46,538 nt of DNA from an uncultured Bacteroides sp. (lineage in GTDB: Bacteria > Bacteroidota > Bacteroidia > Bacteroidales > Bacteroidaceae): positions 1 through 46,538 of the forward strand of contig CAMFND010000051.1 of NCBI GenBank assembly GCA_945965395.1. Reading direction: 5' to 3'. This document shows positions 34,617 to 42,686 of the stretch, piece after piece. The first letter of the stretch is position 1. Each line of letters starts with the position of its first letter. A program made the translations under genes and the position numbers. The notes below the pieces were generated by a model. It saw nothing but the letters and a program-made list of their open reading frames with translations. It was not told the DNA's origin and searched no databases.

Positions 34617-35269
34617 AACCGACTTTCTCCGTTCAGCAACTCACAGAACAACTCCTCGTCATAGTGTTCCGCATCCACTTCTTCCACGGCCACTCCCTGC
34701 CAGGCTTCACGCTGGTTCTGAGACGGAAAAATTTTGTCGTTCGTCCCGACAACCGCCTTGTCCCAAGTCCACTCCACAGCCGGACGATTCTTTACGGCCG
34801 TCCACAAAGCCGCCAGCTCCTGGTGCAAATCGTCTACCTCCCGATAAGGGTGATGTGACAGGAATGTCTTCACCTGTGCGGCCGACCCGCAAATTCGCCG
34901 ACGGAAACGAATCAGTACCGGTTCCGAAAAGTTCTCCAGCGTTCCCTGAAAGATAGCTTCAGGAATACCTTTTGTATCGTGAATAGGGAAAGGCGTACCG
35001 TTCACTGCCAGCCTCATCCCGTAAGGATACTCTTTTCCGGCCAACGTCTGGCAGGCTACCCATACCCCCATGGACCAGGCCATGACCCGTATCTCCTTGT
35101 AGCCCTCCAGCAGACTGTAGTCAAAATCCAAATCCTTATAGTCGAAACACAACAAGCAGTCACATCCTTCCTGCACAGGTCCGGAAAACAGATTTTCGTC
35201 CGAGCCCCATCCGGCAAAGAAGAGCAGTAGTGTGGAATTTCCTTCCTTCTTGATAAACCGTTGTTTCAT
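34601..35269 (-). CDS. bioG: pimeloyl-ACP methyl ester esterase BioG
   Basis: The 222-residue alpha/beta hydrolase resembles the BioG (DUF452) family. The nucleophile serine lies in AWSMGVW (residue 66) and a late histidine in DAEHYDEEL (about residue 200). BioG cleaves the methyl ester of pimeloyl-ACP methyl ester to end the chain-extension phase begun by BioC. It replaces BioH, which is not in this operon. bioC overlaps its 3' end. Confidence 0.85.
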   Translation of the reverse strand: MKQRFIKKEGNSTLLLFFAGWGSDENLFSGPVQEGCDCLLCFDYKDLDFDYSLLEGYKEIRVMAWSMGVWVACQTLAGKEYPYGMRLAVNGTPFPIHDTKGIPEAIFQGTLENFSEPVLIRFRRRICGSAAQVKTFLSHHPYREVDDLHQELAALWTAVKNRPAVEWTWDKAVVGTNDKIFPSQNQREAWQGVAVEEVDAEHYDEELFCELLNGESRLWTRP

Positions 35270-35289
35270 ATCTCAATTTCTTTCTGTTT

Positions 35290-36465
35290 TCATGCTTTCA
35301 TTTCATGACACAACCGTGCCATTTCCTCTTCTTCAATCAGCGAAGTCAGCGAGAAACGCAACCGCGCTGTTCCCTCGGGTACGGTAGGCGGACGCACCGG
35401 CAACACATAAAAGCCGTGTTCCTGCATCTGCAAGGCCTTCCAGATGGCTTTCTCGTTGGCTCCCACTACCAGAGGAATAATGTGACTTTCCGACGGACAT
35501 TCCACCCCACTCTCACGGATAGCCGTCCGCAAGCTTGCTGAGATTTTGGCCAGATGCTCCCGCCGTGCCTGCATATCTTCCAGGTGCGACAAGACAAAGC
35601 GCGTCCATGCCACATTGATAGGCGGCAGGGCCGTAGTGAAAATCAACGTGCGCATCCGGTTCACCAGGTAATCACGTATCACCTTCCGGCACACCACATA
35701 CGCTCCCACGGAAGCCATTGCCTTGCCGAAGGTACCGCACAAGAAATCGATGTCCTTCAGGCAACCTTGTTCCTCGGCTACCCCCATTCCTCGCTGGCCC
35801 CGTACGGCAATACCGTGCGCCTCATCTACATACAGCATCACGTTGGTATAACGACGCTTGAGTTCCACCAGCCGGTTGAGCAAAGCTACGTCACCGTCCA
35901 TACTGAACACGCTTTCCGTCACCACAATAATCCGATGATACTCGCTGTGATGCTTGGCCAGCAGATTCTCCAACTGCGCATAGTCCTGATGACGGTAACG
36001 GATGCATTTAGCCGCCGACAAGCGGATGCCGTCAATCAGACTCGCATGTACTAATTTGTCGGCTAAAATCAGTGTGTTTGCATCGGTCACCGCCGGAAGA
36101 ATTCCCGTATTCATGTGATACCCACTGCTGAACACCAGCGCACTCTCCGCTCCAAACAACGAAGCTAACAGCGATTCCAGTTCCCGATAGGCTGGGAAGT
36201 TGCCCGTCAGCAACCGTGAGGACGAGGAAGAAAAGCACAAATCCCTTTCCTTCACCGTCCGCAGAAATTCCTCACGCAACGCCTTGTCCGAAGCCAGTCC
36301 CAGATAATCGTTCGACGACAGGTTCAGCATCCTCCGGCCACCGGCCTCAATCCATTTCCCGTCGCTGCAGGTTTCCGGCAACACACGCAGGTTGCCACAC
36401 GCCTCCAGCTTGTCCAGTTCCAGCTGAAAATCTCCGTCCAGTCCGGATTGTATTTCATTTTCCAT
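35290..36465 (-). CDS. bioF: 8-amino-7-oxononanoate synthase
   Basis: The 391-residue PLP enzyme condenses pimeloyl-ACP with L-alanine. It belongs to the alpha-oxoamine synthases: NLSSNDYLGL near residue 50, the YVDEAHGIAVRG stretch (PLP aspartate and histidine) near 205, and the Schiff-base lysine in GTFGKA at about 246. It lies 18 bases after bioA and 20 bases before bioG in the same direction. Confidence 0.93.
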   Translation of the reverse strand: MENEIQSGLDGDFQLELDKLEACGNLRVLPETCSDGKWIEAGGRRMLNLSSNDYLGLASDKALREEFLRTVKERDLCFSSSSSRLLTGNFPAYRELESLLASLFGAESALVFSSGYHMNTGILPAVTDANTLILADKLVHASLIDGIRLSAAKCIRYRHQDYAQLENLLAKHHSEYHRIIVVTESVFSMDGDVALLNRLVELKRRYTNVMLYVDEAHGIAVRGQRGMGVAEEQGCLKDIDFLCGTFGKAMASVGAYVVCRKVIRDYLVNRMRTLIFTTALPPINVAWTRFVLSHLEDMQARREHLAKISASLRTAIRESGVECPSESHIIPLVVGANEKAIWKALQMQEHGFYVLPVRPPTVPEGTARLRFSLTSLIEEEEMARLCHEMKA

Positions 36466-36483
36466 GATTCACCTCCTTTGTTT

Positions 36484-37773
36484 TTATTCCGGCATTTCAC
36501 CGACAATTTTACACAAACCACTCGTCAGTTTCGTCAGTTCTTCCGGACGGATAATGAAAGGCGGCATGATATAGGCCAGCCGTCCGAACGGACGCACCCA
36601 GATACCTTCTTCCACAAACCGGCGCTGCATCCAGCCCATGTCAACCGGCTTCTTGGTTTCAATCACTCCAATGGCACCCAGTACCCTGACATCGGCCACT
36701 TGCGGCAACGAAGCCGCCGGTGCCAGTTCTTCTTTCAACTGTGCTTCGATACGGCGTACCTTCTCCTGCCAGCCTGACGACAACAACAGACGCACAGATG
36801 CCAATGCCACGGCACAAGCCAGCGGGTTACCCATAAACGTAGGACCGTGCATGAACGCACGCGACTCCTTGGAAGAAATACAGTCGGCCACCTTTGCCGA
36901 AGCCAACACTGCCGAGAAGGTCATATACCCTCCTGTCAGTGCCTTACCGATACACATGATGTCCGGTTCCACCTGCGCATGTTCCCATGCAAACAATTTC
37001 CCCGTACGTCCGAAGCCTGTGGCAATCTCGTCAAAAATCAGGAGCATACCATGTTCCCGACAAAGTCGTGCCGCCTCCCGCAAATACTGCGGATGATAGA
37101 AACGCATGCCTCCGGCACCCTGCACTATCGGCTCTAAAATCAGTCCCGCCAGTTCATCGTGATGCTGCGCGATAACTTCACGCAAGGGTTCGATGTCCTT
37201 CTCATCCCATTCCGCATCGAAACGGCACTGCGGAGAAGGTACAAAATAGCGCACCGGAAGGGCCGAGCCAAACAGGCTGTGCATGCCCGTCACCGGGTCG
37301 CATACTGACATGGCGTTCCACGTATCGCCGTGATAGCCCGAACGGATGGTCACAAAATTGTTCTTCTCCGGATGACCTGCCGCAAACTGATATTGCACCG
37401 CCATCTTCAAAGCCACTTCCACAGCCACCGACCCACTGTCGGCATAAAAAATGTATTCCATGCTGGGAGGCACGATTTTCAGCAATTCCTTTCCCAATTC
37501 GATAGCCGGCTCGTGTGTCAGTCCCCCGAACATCACGTGCGACATCCGGTGAAGCTGTTCCTCCACCGCCCGGTTCAGCACCGGATGATTGTATCCATGC
37601 ACGGCACACCACCACGACGACATGCCGTCAATCAGTTCCGTACCGTCGGCCAGCGTCAAGGTACAACCCTGTGCCCGTTCCACCTTGTAAGTGGGCAGCG
37701 GGTTTGAAGTTGAAGTATACGGGTGCCACAAATGGTTCCGGTCAAATTCGTCAAACAATTTCTCACAATTCAT
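36484..37773 (-). CDS. bioA: adenosylmethionine-8-amino-7-oxononanoate aminotransferase
   Basis: The 429-residue class III aminotransferase moves an amino group from S-adenosylmethionine to 8-amino-7-oxononanoate. Motifs: LWHPYTS (about residue 15), [14 protein letters not shown] (about 51), [19 protein letters not shown] and the PLP lysine in CIGKALTGG (about 276), close to Lys274 of the E. coli enzyme. There is no C-terminal BioD fusion. It overlaps the 3' end of bioB by 11 bases. Confidence 0.93.
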   Translation of the reverse strand: MNCEKLFDEFDRNHLWHPYTSTSNPLPTYKVERAQGCTLTLADGTELIDGMSSWWCAVHGYNHPVLNRAVEEQLHRMSHVMFGGLTHEPAIELGKELLKIVPPSMEYIFYADSGSVAVEVALKMAVQYQFAAGHPEKNNFVTIRSGYHGDTWNAMSVCDPVTGMHSLFGSALPVRYFVPSPQCRFDAEWDEKDIEPLREVIAQHHDELAGLILEPIVQGAGGMRFYHPQYLREAARLCREHGMLLIFDEIATGFGRTGKLFAWEHAQVEPDIMCIGKALTGGYMTFSAVLASAKVADCISSKESRAFMHGPTFMGNPLACAVALASVRLLLSSGWQEKVRRIEAQLKEELAPAASLPQVADVRVLGAIGVIETKKPVDMGWMQRRFVEEGIWVRPFGRLAYIMPPFIIRPEELTKLTSGLCKIVGEMPE

Positions 37774-38725
37774 ATCCTGCCTCCTTTATACGCTCTTTGT
37801 CTTTTGTTACTTTTGAGCCAAGGGTAGTCAGCAAATCCCCCACAATGGCCGAATTGATTCCCACATACAGCGCACGGTCCACCGTCTCCTCGCTCAGCTG
37901 TGAGCGCCCTCCGGCAAAGCGAAGGAAAGCCGTCGGATTCACCATGCGGAACATGGCCACCGTACGCAGCACCGCTTCCGCCGTCAGCGGCTTTGCGTGT
38001 TCCAGCGGCGTACCCTTGATGGGCTGCAACAGGTTCAACGGGATGGACTGTACCTCCAGTTCCCGCAAGGTCAGCGCCAGCTCCACCCGCTGGGCCGGCG
38101 TTTCTCCCATGCCGATGATGCCTCCGCTGCACACGTCCATACCCGCCCGGCGAGCTGCCTGGAGCGTTTCTATCTTCTGTGCCTGCGTATGCGTGGAACA
38201 CAAGGTCGGGAAGAACGAAGGCGCCGTTTCCAGGTTGCAATGATAACGGCTCACCCCGGCACGATACAAGGTCGCAAGCTGTTCTTCCGTAGCCAATCCT
38301 AACGACGCACACAATTCAATCTTACTGTGCGCCCGAAGGTATGCAAAGTGCTTGCAAAGTTTCTCTACCTCTCCTGCCGAAGGCCGACGACCACTGGTCA
38401 CCAGCGAAAAACGAGCCACACCCTGGTCTTCGTTCATCTTTGCCTGGCGCAGACATTCTTCTTCGCTCACCAGTCCGTACTCCTCCACACCCGTGTGATG
38501 ATGCACCGACTGGGCACACCATTTGCAGTTTTCAGGGCAACGACCCGACTTGGCATTAATGATGGAACACATGTCAAACTTCCGTGAAGCGTATGCCACC
38601 GTAATGCGGTGAGCCACCTCACACAGCTCCTCAAAAGGTGCTTCCTCGAGCAGCCACAAAGCCTCTTCCGAAGTAAGCATGCCCCCTTCCTTTATCTTCT
38701 CTTCTAATTTCTGTAATCTTTCCAT
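37763..38725 (-). CDS. bioB: biotin synthase
   Basis: The 320-residue radical SAM enzyme inserts sulfur into dethiobiotin. The [4Fe-4S] motif CPENCKWC lies at residues 63-70 and the following QSVHHHTG is typical of Bio[11 protein letters not shown] and the Arg-containing FRFAGG-like end ([12 protein letters not shown]) complete the active site. It is the first enzyme gene of the operon. Its ATG is 20 bases after a very strong terminator hairpin, so expression should depend on read-through of the leader. Confidence 0.94.
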   Translation of the reverse strand: MERLQKLEEKIKEGGMLTSEEALWLLEEAPFEELCEVAHRITVAYASRKFDMCSIINAKSGRCPENCKWCAQSVHHHTGVEEYGLVSEEECLRQAKMNEDQGVARFSLVTSGRRPSAGEVEKLCKHFAYLRAHSKIELCASLGLATEEQLATLYRAGVSRYHCNLETAPSFFPTLCSTHTQAQKIETLQAARRAGMDVCSGGIIGMGETPAQRVELALTLRELEVQSIPLNLLQPIKGTPLEHAKPLTAEAVLRTVAMFRMVNPTAFLRFAGGRSQLSEETVDRALYVGINSAIVGDLLTTLGSKVTKDKERIKEAGYEL

Positions 38726-38738
38726 ACGTATTTATCCT

Positions 38739-38805
38739 AAAAAAGAAGGGATGTCTCCGCTTCGGTTAAGTCTGTCAGACTTGACCTGAAGCGGAGACAT
38801 CCCTT
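38739..38805 (-). terminator. near-perfect 29-bp terminator/attenuator hairpin in the bioB leader
   Basis: The arms 38776-38805 and 38746-38774 pair over about 29 bp with one bulged base and one mismatch, and almost no loop. On the minus strand the right arm is followed by CTTTTTTA, then AGGA and the bioB ATG. The left arm lies inside the leader ORF, whose TGA (38777-38775) sits at the apex. In form it is an intrinsic terminator placed between the promoter and bioB. Confidence 0.85.
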
Positions 38806-39164
38806 CCGGTTATTGTTATCTTATTTATTTCATCTAAAAGCAGCGCAGGCACTTCTTCCCTTTGCGGCACCAGCAGGCACCACAATCCTGTCCGGTCTAT
38901 CTCGAATAGACTTCCTCCGAGCCCAGGTCCCCCGCTTCCAAAGAGTGTATCTTCCTCTGAAAAGCTAGTCCATGACGTGCCTTCCGTTTTCTTCCCCTCG
39001 CACACTGCCGTTTTCTGCTTGCCCAATGAAGCATCTGCAATTCCCCTTCCCACCTGTCCGATGGTGACATGGCGGTGCAGGCTTACAAACGCAGCATATT
39101 CCTTCCGGCTCCAGCGACGGAACCGAAGCATGACCTTTTGCGAACAGGAAGTGATACGATGCAT
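38775..39164 (-). CDS. 129-residue leader protein of the biotin operon, unknown family
   Basis: The ORF starts 24-31 bases after a good promoter and ends at the apex of the bio terminator hairpin. Its N-terminal part is basic and aromatic (LRFRRWSRKEYAAFVSLHRHV, then TIGQVGRGIADASLGKQ) and looks folded or conserved; I have an unverified impression that similar leaders recur in Bacteroidales. The C-terminal 80 residues are less regular, with LLLDEINKITITGRDVSASGQV-type sequence encoded partly by the hairpin arm. It could encode a real small protein, act mainly as a translated leader that controls bioB, or both. Confidence 0.5.
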   Translation of the reverse strand: MHRITSCSQKVMLRFRRWSRKEYAAFVSLHRHVTIGQVGRGIADASLGKQKTAVCEGKKTEGTSWTSFSEEDTLFGSGGPGLGGSLFEIDRTGLWCLLVPQREEVPALLLDEINKITITGRDVSASGQV

Positions 39165-39194
39165 CTGTTTTTTCTTTGTTTAAATGTACGGCTG

Positions 39195-39226
39195 CAAATG
39201 TATAGAAAAATCTACAGAAAATGCAA
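39195..39226 (-). promoter_or_regulatory. promoter of the bio leader and operon
   Basis: On the minus strand TTG (39226-39224) and TACATTTG (39202-39195) are 21 bases apart. Transcription from here would give a leader of about 460 bases before bioB. I see no BirA-type TTGTAAAC palindrome near it. Confidence 0.7.
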
Positions 39227-39253
39227 GGATTGGGGAGAATACGTTTTTTCGGT

Positions 39254-40462
39254 CTACAAATTCGCTTTTATCTTCTTTTCTATCTCCGTGTCCGTTGTCT
39301 TTTCTGCATAGCCTTGGAACTTTGCAATTATCGTGCGGTCTTTACCTATCAAGTAAAACTGCGGAACTCCGCTACCAGCCTGATAATCATTTATAAGTTT
39401 AGCTATTGTTTCCTTATCGGCAGTCAGAAAACTGTATTCTATTCCCTGATTTTTCACATACGCTTCACAAGATGACTTCGACCTTCCCCACGTTTCCACA
39501 GCCAGCACTTCAAGCTCGTTCACCGCATATTCTTTTCTCAACCTGTTCAAGAAAGGAATCGAAATCTTACATGGTCCGCAGCCTATCCCTGTGAACTGCA
39601 ACAAGATGACCTTCGACTTTATACCGCTTAAAGAAACCTGCTGACCCTTCATATCAGTAAGCGTCCAGTCTGGAGCTTTTTTACCCGTCATATCCACTGT
39701 CGCCTTCTGAGACTTCTCTCCTTTTATACGCCGCACATAATCTGCCGGATAATAATCTTCCGCCACAATTTTTCCCTTTCCATAAGGATTATACACAAAA
39801 TCGGAACAAATACCCTCACTGATGCTATGCTGCATCTCCCTGCGATAACGATAAGGCATGTCATTTTCTTTTGAAATCCAGATTTTGTAAATAGATGTCG
39901 GATCATATATATACGGATTCTGCGGCATGTAACAAGCTTTACCAAAAAACTCCACCTGATACGGTGTATGGATACTTAATTCCATCAGATAATCTTTCCC
40001 CTCATCCTTCAAACTGAGGACTATGCTATCCTGAGTGTTCAATGCATACTCAAGAATGGATTTCATGCAACCAAAAGCTTGCGGCATAATAACTCTGAAC
40101 GGAAGGGGACTTTTCTGAGTGAAATCATCTATCCGTACTTCTTTTTCCTCTTTCTCTATGTAAGCAAACACAGTTCCGTCATATACCCAAAGTGGTTGTC
40201 TGAATTCCTTATCCGAGGCACACAAGAAAGAATAACCCACAGCAGTATCCTGCGGATTCACATGCTCATAAATTTCTGTTGGCACACTGTACACCGGCTC
40301 TTTGTCTCCCGGTTCCCATGCCTTTTTCACACAATGATAGGTTACCGATTCTACGGCATTCATTTTCTCCAGTACATGCGACAGATAGTCCGTCTCTCTA
40401 TTTTGTCCGTAAGTCGGCAGAGCCAATAACATAGAGAAGAATAATATTACAATGATTTTCAT
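39254..40462 (-). CDS. TlpA-like thioredoxin-fold protein, periplasmic
   Basis: The 402-residue protein has a signal peptide (ILFFSMLLALPTYGQ). Residues about 20-255 form an N-terminal domain of the type found in Bacteroidetes TlpA-like proteins, with no recognised motif. The C-terminal domain (about 260-402) is a thioredoxin/AhpC-TSA fold: GKKAPDWTLTDMKGQQVSLSG, the redox motif GCGPCK near residue 294 and the cis-proline segment GSGVPQFYLIG. It probably works as a thiol-disulfide reductase in the periplasm. It follows the M56 gene after a terminator-like hairpin. Confidence 0.85.
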   Translation of the reverse strand: MKIIVILFFSMLLALPTYGQNRETDYLSHVLEKMNAVESVTYHCVKKAWEPGDKEPVYSVPTEIYEHVNPQDTAVGYSFLCASDKEFRQPLWVYDGTVFAYIEKEEKEVRIDDFTQKSPLPFRVIMPQAFGCMKSILEYALNTQDSIVLSLKDEGKDYLMELSIHTPYQVEFFGKACYMPQNPYIYDPTSIYKIWISKENDMPYRYRREMQHSISEGICSDFVYNPYGKGKIVAEDYYPADYVRRIKGEKSQKATVDMTGKKAPDWTLTDMKGQQVSLSGIKSKVILLQFTGIGCGPCKISIPFLNRLRKEYAVNELEVLAVETWGRSKSSCEAYVKNQGIEYSFLTADKETIAKLINDYQAGSGVPQFYLIGKDRTIIAKFQGYAEKTTDTEIEKKIKANL

Positions 40463-40478
40463 GACATTATATTTCTAT

Positions 40479-40570
40479 AAAAAATGAGTCCACTCTAAAA
40501 TACGGGATTACATTCCAACTTCTCTCAGAAGCATTTAAGCATAATTACATCCCATTTTAAAGCGGACTCA
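40479..40570 (-). terminator. long imperfect hairpin with U-tract between M56 and TlpA-like genes
   Basis: TGAGTCC-G-CT-T-TAAAAT-GGGAT pairs with its near copy across 86 bases, with a few mismatches, and six T residues follow on the minus strand. It ends 16 bases before the TlpA-like ATG, so it either ends the M56 transcript or attenuates the downstream gene. Confidence 0.75.
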
Positions 40571-40578
40571 AAAACAAT

Positions 40579-41856
40579 TTACTGAAGTTTGAACGAAACA
40601 GGTACGGTGTATTTCACTCTCACGACTTCCCCCCTCTGCATACCCGGTTTCCACTTAGGCATAGCTTTCATGACGCGCAAAGCCTCCGCATCCAAATCCG
40701 GGTCTACAGAACGAAGTACTTTAAACTCGGTAGGAGTTCCGTCTTTTTCCACCACAAACTGCACGATTACCCGTCCCTGCACATTATTCTTCATGGCATT
40801 TTCCGGATATTTCACGTTTTCTTGAAGGAATTTCAACATTTCCTTCATTCCTCCCGGAAATTCAGGCATCTGTTCTGCAACCATAAATACTTCTTCTTTA
40901 GCCGTACTATCTGCGGGAGCTTCTTTTGCTTCCGGACTTACCGGGGCAACAACTTCTTCTTTTGCATCCTCCGTCTGTGATACATCCTGTGAGCAGGAGA
41001 TGTTTCCGGCAACGAGTAGAGCAAAGGCCGGAAGCACGAACAGCGCATATTTGATATGCCCTGCACCGTTTGATTTTTTCTTGTTCATCATAATGATACG
41101 TTGTTTAAGGTGAGAGAAGTTGAAATTATTGGATAACCCGTACTTGTGGTTGTAGGCCAACCCAAGCAGATGATATTGATAGCTTTTAGTAGCAAACCCT
41201 GCCTCCATTACTTTCCTGTCGGCCAGGAACTCTAAGTTCAGTCTGACCTCGCGTTTCAGCAGCCAGGCAAAGGGATTCATCCAGCAGCAGATGCTGACCA
41301 TCTCGGCAAGGAGCACATCGACAGAATGATGCTGCTTTACGTGCGCCATTTCGTGCGTCAGAATTTCACTGATTTCGTCTTCCTTCACTGCGGCAGGATT
41401 CATGAAAATCCATCCGAAGAAAGAGAACGGTCCGGAAGGGTCATTCAAACATTTTACGCGGACGCCGTTTATCTCTTTTTCCGGCATACGTACAATGAAA
41501 CGATACAGACTGAATGCCTGAACCGCAAGCCGGACGAGCAATACCACTACCCCGGCAAGATACAGATAGCCTATCCATTCAGACAGTACGAATACACGGT
41601 TCCCGGTTTCTACTGCTTCACTGCCCACCACAATCTCCGGCAACACCGCCGAGTAATCAAAGTGAGTGAGCATAATCATGCGGTCACGACTTTCCAGCCA
41701 TTCACGCACGTCGATAAAAGGCAGGATAAATGGCAATACAAGCGACACTATCAGGATAAATCTTCTTGAACGAAAGAAGGTATCCCGCGTACATACCAGT
41801 TTATAGAGTGCATAAAACAGGATTAATCCGACATTGACTTGAAGAAGGTATAGCAT
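40579..41856 (-). CDS. BlaR1-type M56 metallopeptidase with C-terminal TonB domain
   Basis: The 425-residue membrane protein has N-terminal helices (VNVGLILFYALYKLV and later segments to about 115), a zinc peptidase motif HEMAH at about 168-172 with the downstream acidic LEFLADRKV, a further helix near 275 (YALFVLPAFALLVAG) and an Ala/Glu-rich periplasmic linker. The C-terminus (about 345-425) is a TonB C-terminal fold (GRVIVQFVVEKDGTPTEFKVLRSVDP). In BlaR1 the peptidase relieves repression by the partner BlaI, whose gene lies 12 bases upstream. The penicillin-binding sensor is absent; the TonB domain takes its place, so the signal is probably not a beta-lactam. Confidence 0.9.
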   Translation of the reverse strand: MLYLLQVNVGLILFYALYKLVCTRDTFFRSRRFILIVSLVLPFILPFIDVREWLESRDRMIMLTHFDYSAVLPEIVVGSEAVETGNRVFVLSEWIGYLYLAGVVVLLVRLAVQAFSLYRFIVRMPEKEINGVRVKCLNDPSGPFSFFGWIFMNPAAVKEDEISEILTHEMAHVKQHHSVDVLLAEMVSICCWMNPFAWLLKREVRLNLEFLADRKVMEAGFATKSYQYHLLGLAYNHKYGLSNNFNFSHLKQRIIMMNKKKSNGAGHIKYALFVLPAFALLVAGNISCSQDVSQTEDAKEEVVAPVSPEAKEAPADSTAKEEVFMVAEQMPEFPGGMKEMLKFLQENVKYPENAMKNNVQGRVIVQFVVEKDGTPTEFKVLRSVDPDLDAEALRVMKAMPKWKPGMQRGEVVRVKYTVPVSFKLQ

Positions 41857-41868
41857 AGAAATAAGTTT

Positions 41869-42234
41869 TTATTTATCTTCACGTTTTTCAATCAGGTTGA
41901 TAATCTCATTCAGGTCTTCCTTGGAAATCTTCTGTTCCTTGGCAAAGAACGAAACCATCTCCTTATAAGAATTGGCAAAATAATTGCGCACAATGTTGCC
42001 CACAGACTTGCTGGTATATTCTTCCTGAGCCACCAAAGGAGTATACCGGTAAGTATTACCAAACCTCTCTGCCTGCAGGTATCCCTTCCGCTTCAGGTTG
42101 TTGATGACGGAGGCCACCGTGGTATAAGGCGGTTTAGGTTCAGCATAGCAGCCCACCACATCCTTCACAAAACACGGCCCCAAGTTCCAAATAAAGCGCA
42201 TGGCTTCTTCTTCCTGATAAGTTAGCTTTTCCAT
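41869..42234 (-). CDS. BlaI/MecI/CopY family transcriptional repressor
   Basis: The 121-residue protein is a winged-helix repressor of the BlaI family: EEEAMRFIWNLGPCFVKDVV, then the recognition region PPYTTVASVINNLKRKGYL and a C-terminal dimerisation helix. It probably represses its own operon until cleaved or released by the M56 partner. Inverted repeats overlap its promoter. Confidence 0.9.
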   Translation of the reverse strand: MEKLTYQEEEAMRFIWNLGPCFVKDVVGCYAEPKPPYTTVASVINNLKRKGYLQAERFGNTYRYTPLVAQEEYTSKSVGNIVRNYFANSYKEMVSFFAKEQKISKEDLNEIINLIEKREDK

Positions 42235-42250
42235 ATCGAACGAATTTTTC

Positions 42251-42284
42251 TACGAACTTTTCGCAAATCTACGAAATTATCGTA
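42251..42284 (-). promoter_or_regulatory. BlaI operon promoter with two operator-like inverted repeats
   Basis: TACGA-aatta-TCGTA at 42270-42284 is a perfect 5-bp-arm inverted repeat, and a degenerate copy (TACGAACTTTTCGCA) starts 19 bases away at 42251. Between and over them lies the minus-strand -7 element TAGATTTG (42271-42264). A bound repressor would cover the promoter. Confidence 0.6.
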
Positions 42285-42343
42285 AACAATATATATTCAA
42301 ACGGTTAATTAAATTAAAAGAGAACATCTTTTCCTTTCCTTCA

Positions 42344-42469
42344 AAATGTCCTTGCATCTAAGTCAAAACGCACTTGCGTTTAAAGTAAAACGCCTTTGCG
42401 TTTCATGTCAAATGTACTTGCGTTTAGACTAAAACGCACTTGCGTTTGAACCGAAACGCACTTGCGTTT
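42344..42469 (+). repeat. 22-bp-period array of a 16-bp palindromic repeat, 6 units (array 2)
   Basis: Units start at 42344 (degenerate), 42366, 42388, 42410, 42432 and 42454, exactly 22 bp apart, with unrelated 6-bp spacers. Three units are identical (AAACGCACTTGCGTTT); the others differ at two or more positions. The unit is an inverted repeat and is the reverse complement of the unit at 18726-18807. It lies in the 452-base gap between the divergent blaI and clpB genes. The rest of that gap holds the BlaI promoter and the clpB leader. Confidence 0.9.
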
Positions 42470-42591
42470 TTCAAACTGACAAAAAGCGATATATAACCGA
42501 CAGATTTTCAGCATAAAAGCATCATAAAATGACAATTCGTCAGGTTTTTATCCTTTACAAGCTGTGGCAAAGAATTTGAATTAAACTAAGC

Positions 42592-42631
42592 GTCGCAAGC
42601 AAGCCTGCAAACATACAGGACGGGCTGCGAC
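42592..42631 (+). other. possible stem-loop in the clpB leader
   Basis: GTCGCA pairs with TGCGAC and CCTG with CAGG around an 8-base loop, with an internal bulge between the helices. It could influence clpB translation. No CIRCE-type heat-shock operator and no clear promoter was found. Confidence 0.35.
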
Positions 42632-42686
42632 AAACGAAATGAAAATAATAAGAAACCACAACTAATAACGAGAAAGGAGACCATTT

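Noticed and set aside
38746..38805. Large inverted repeat as an invertible promoter or IS end
   Set aside because: There is no central segment to invert, and the U-tract and position before bioB fit a terminator much better.
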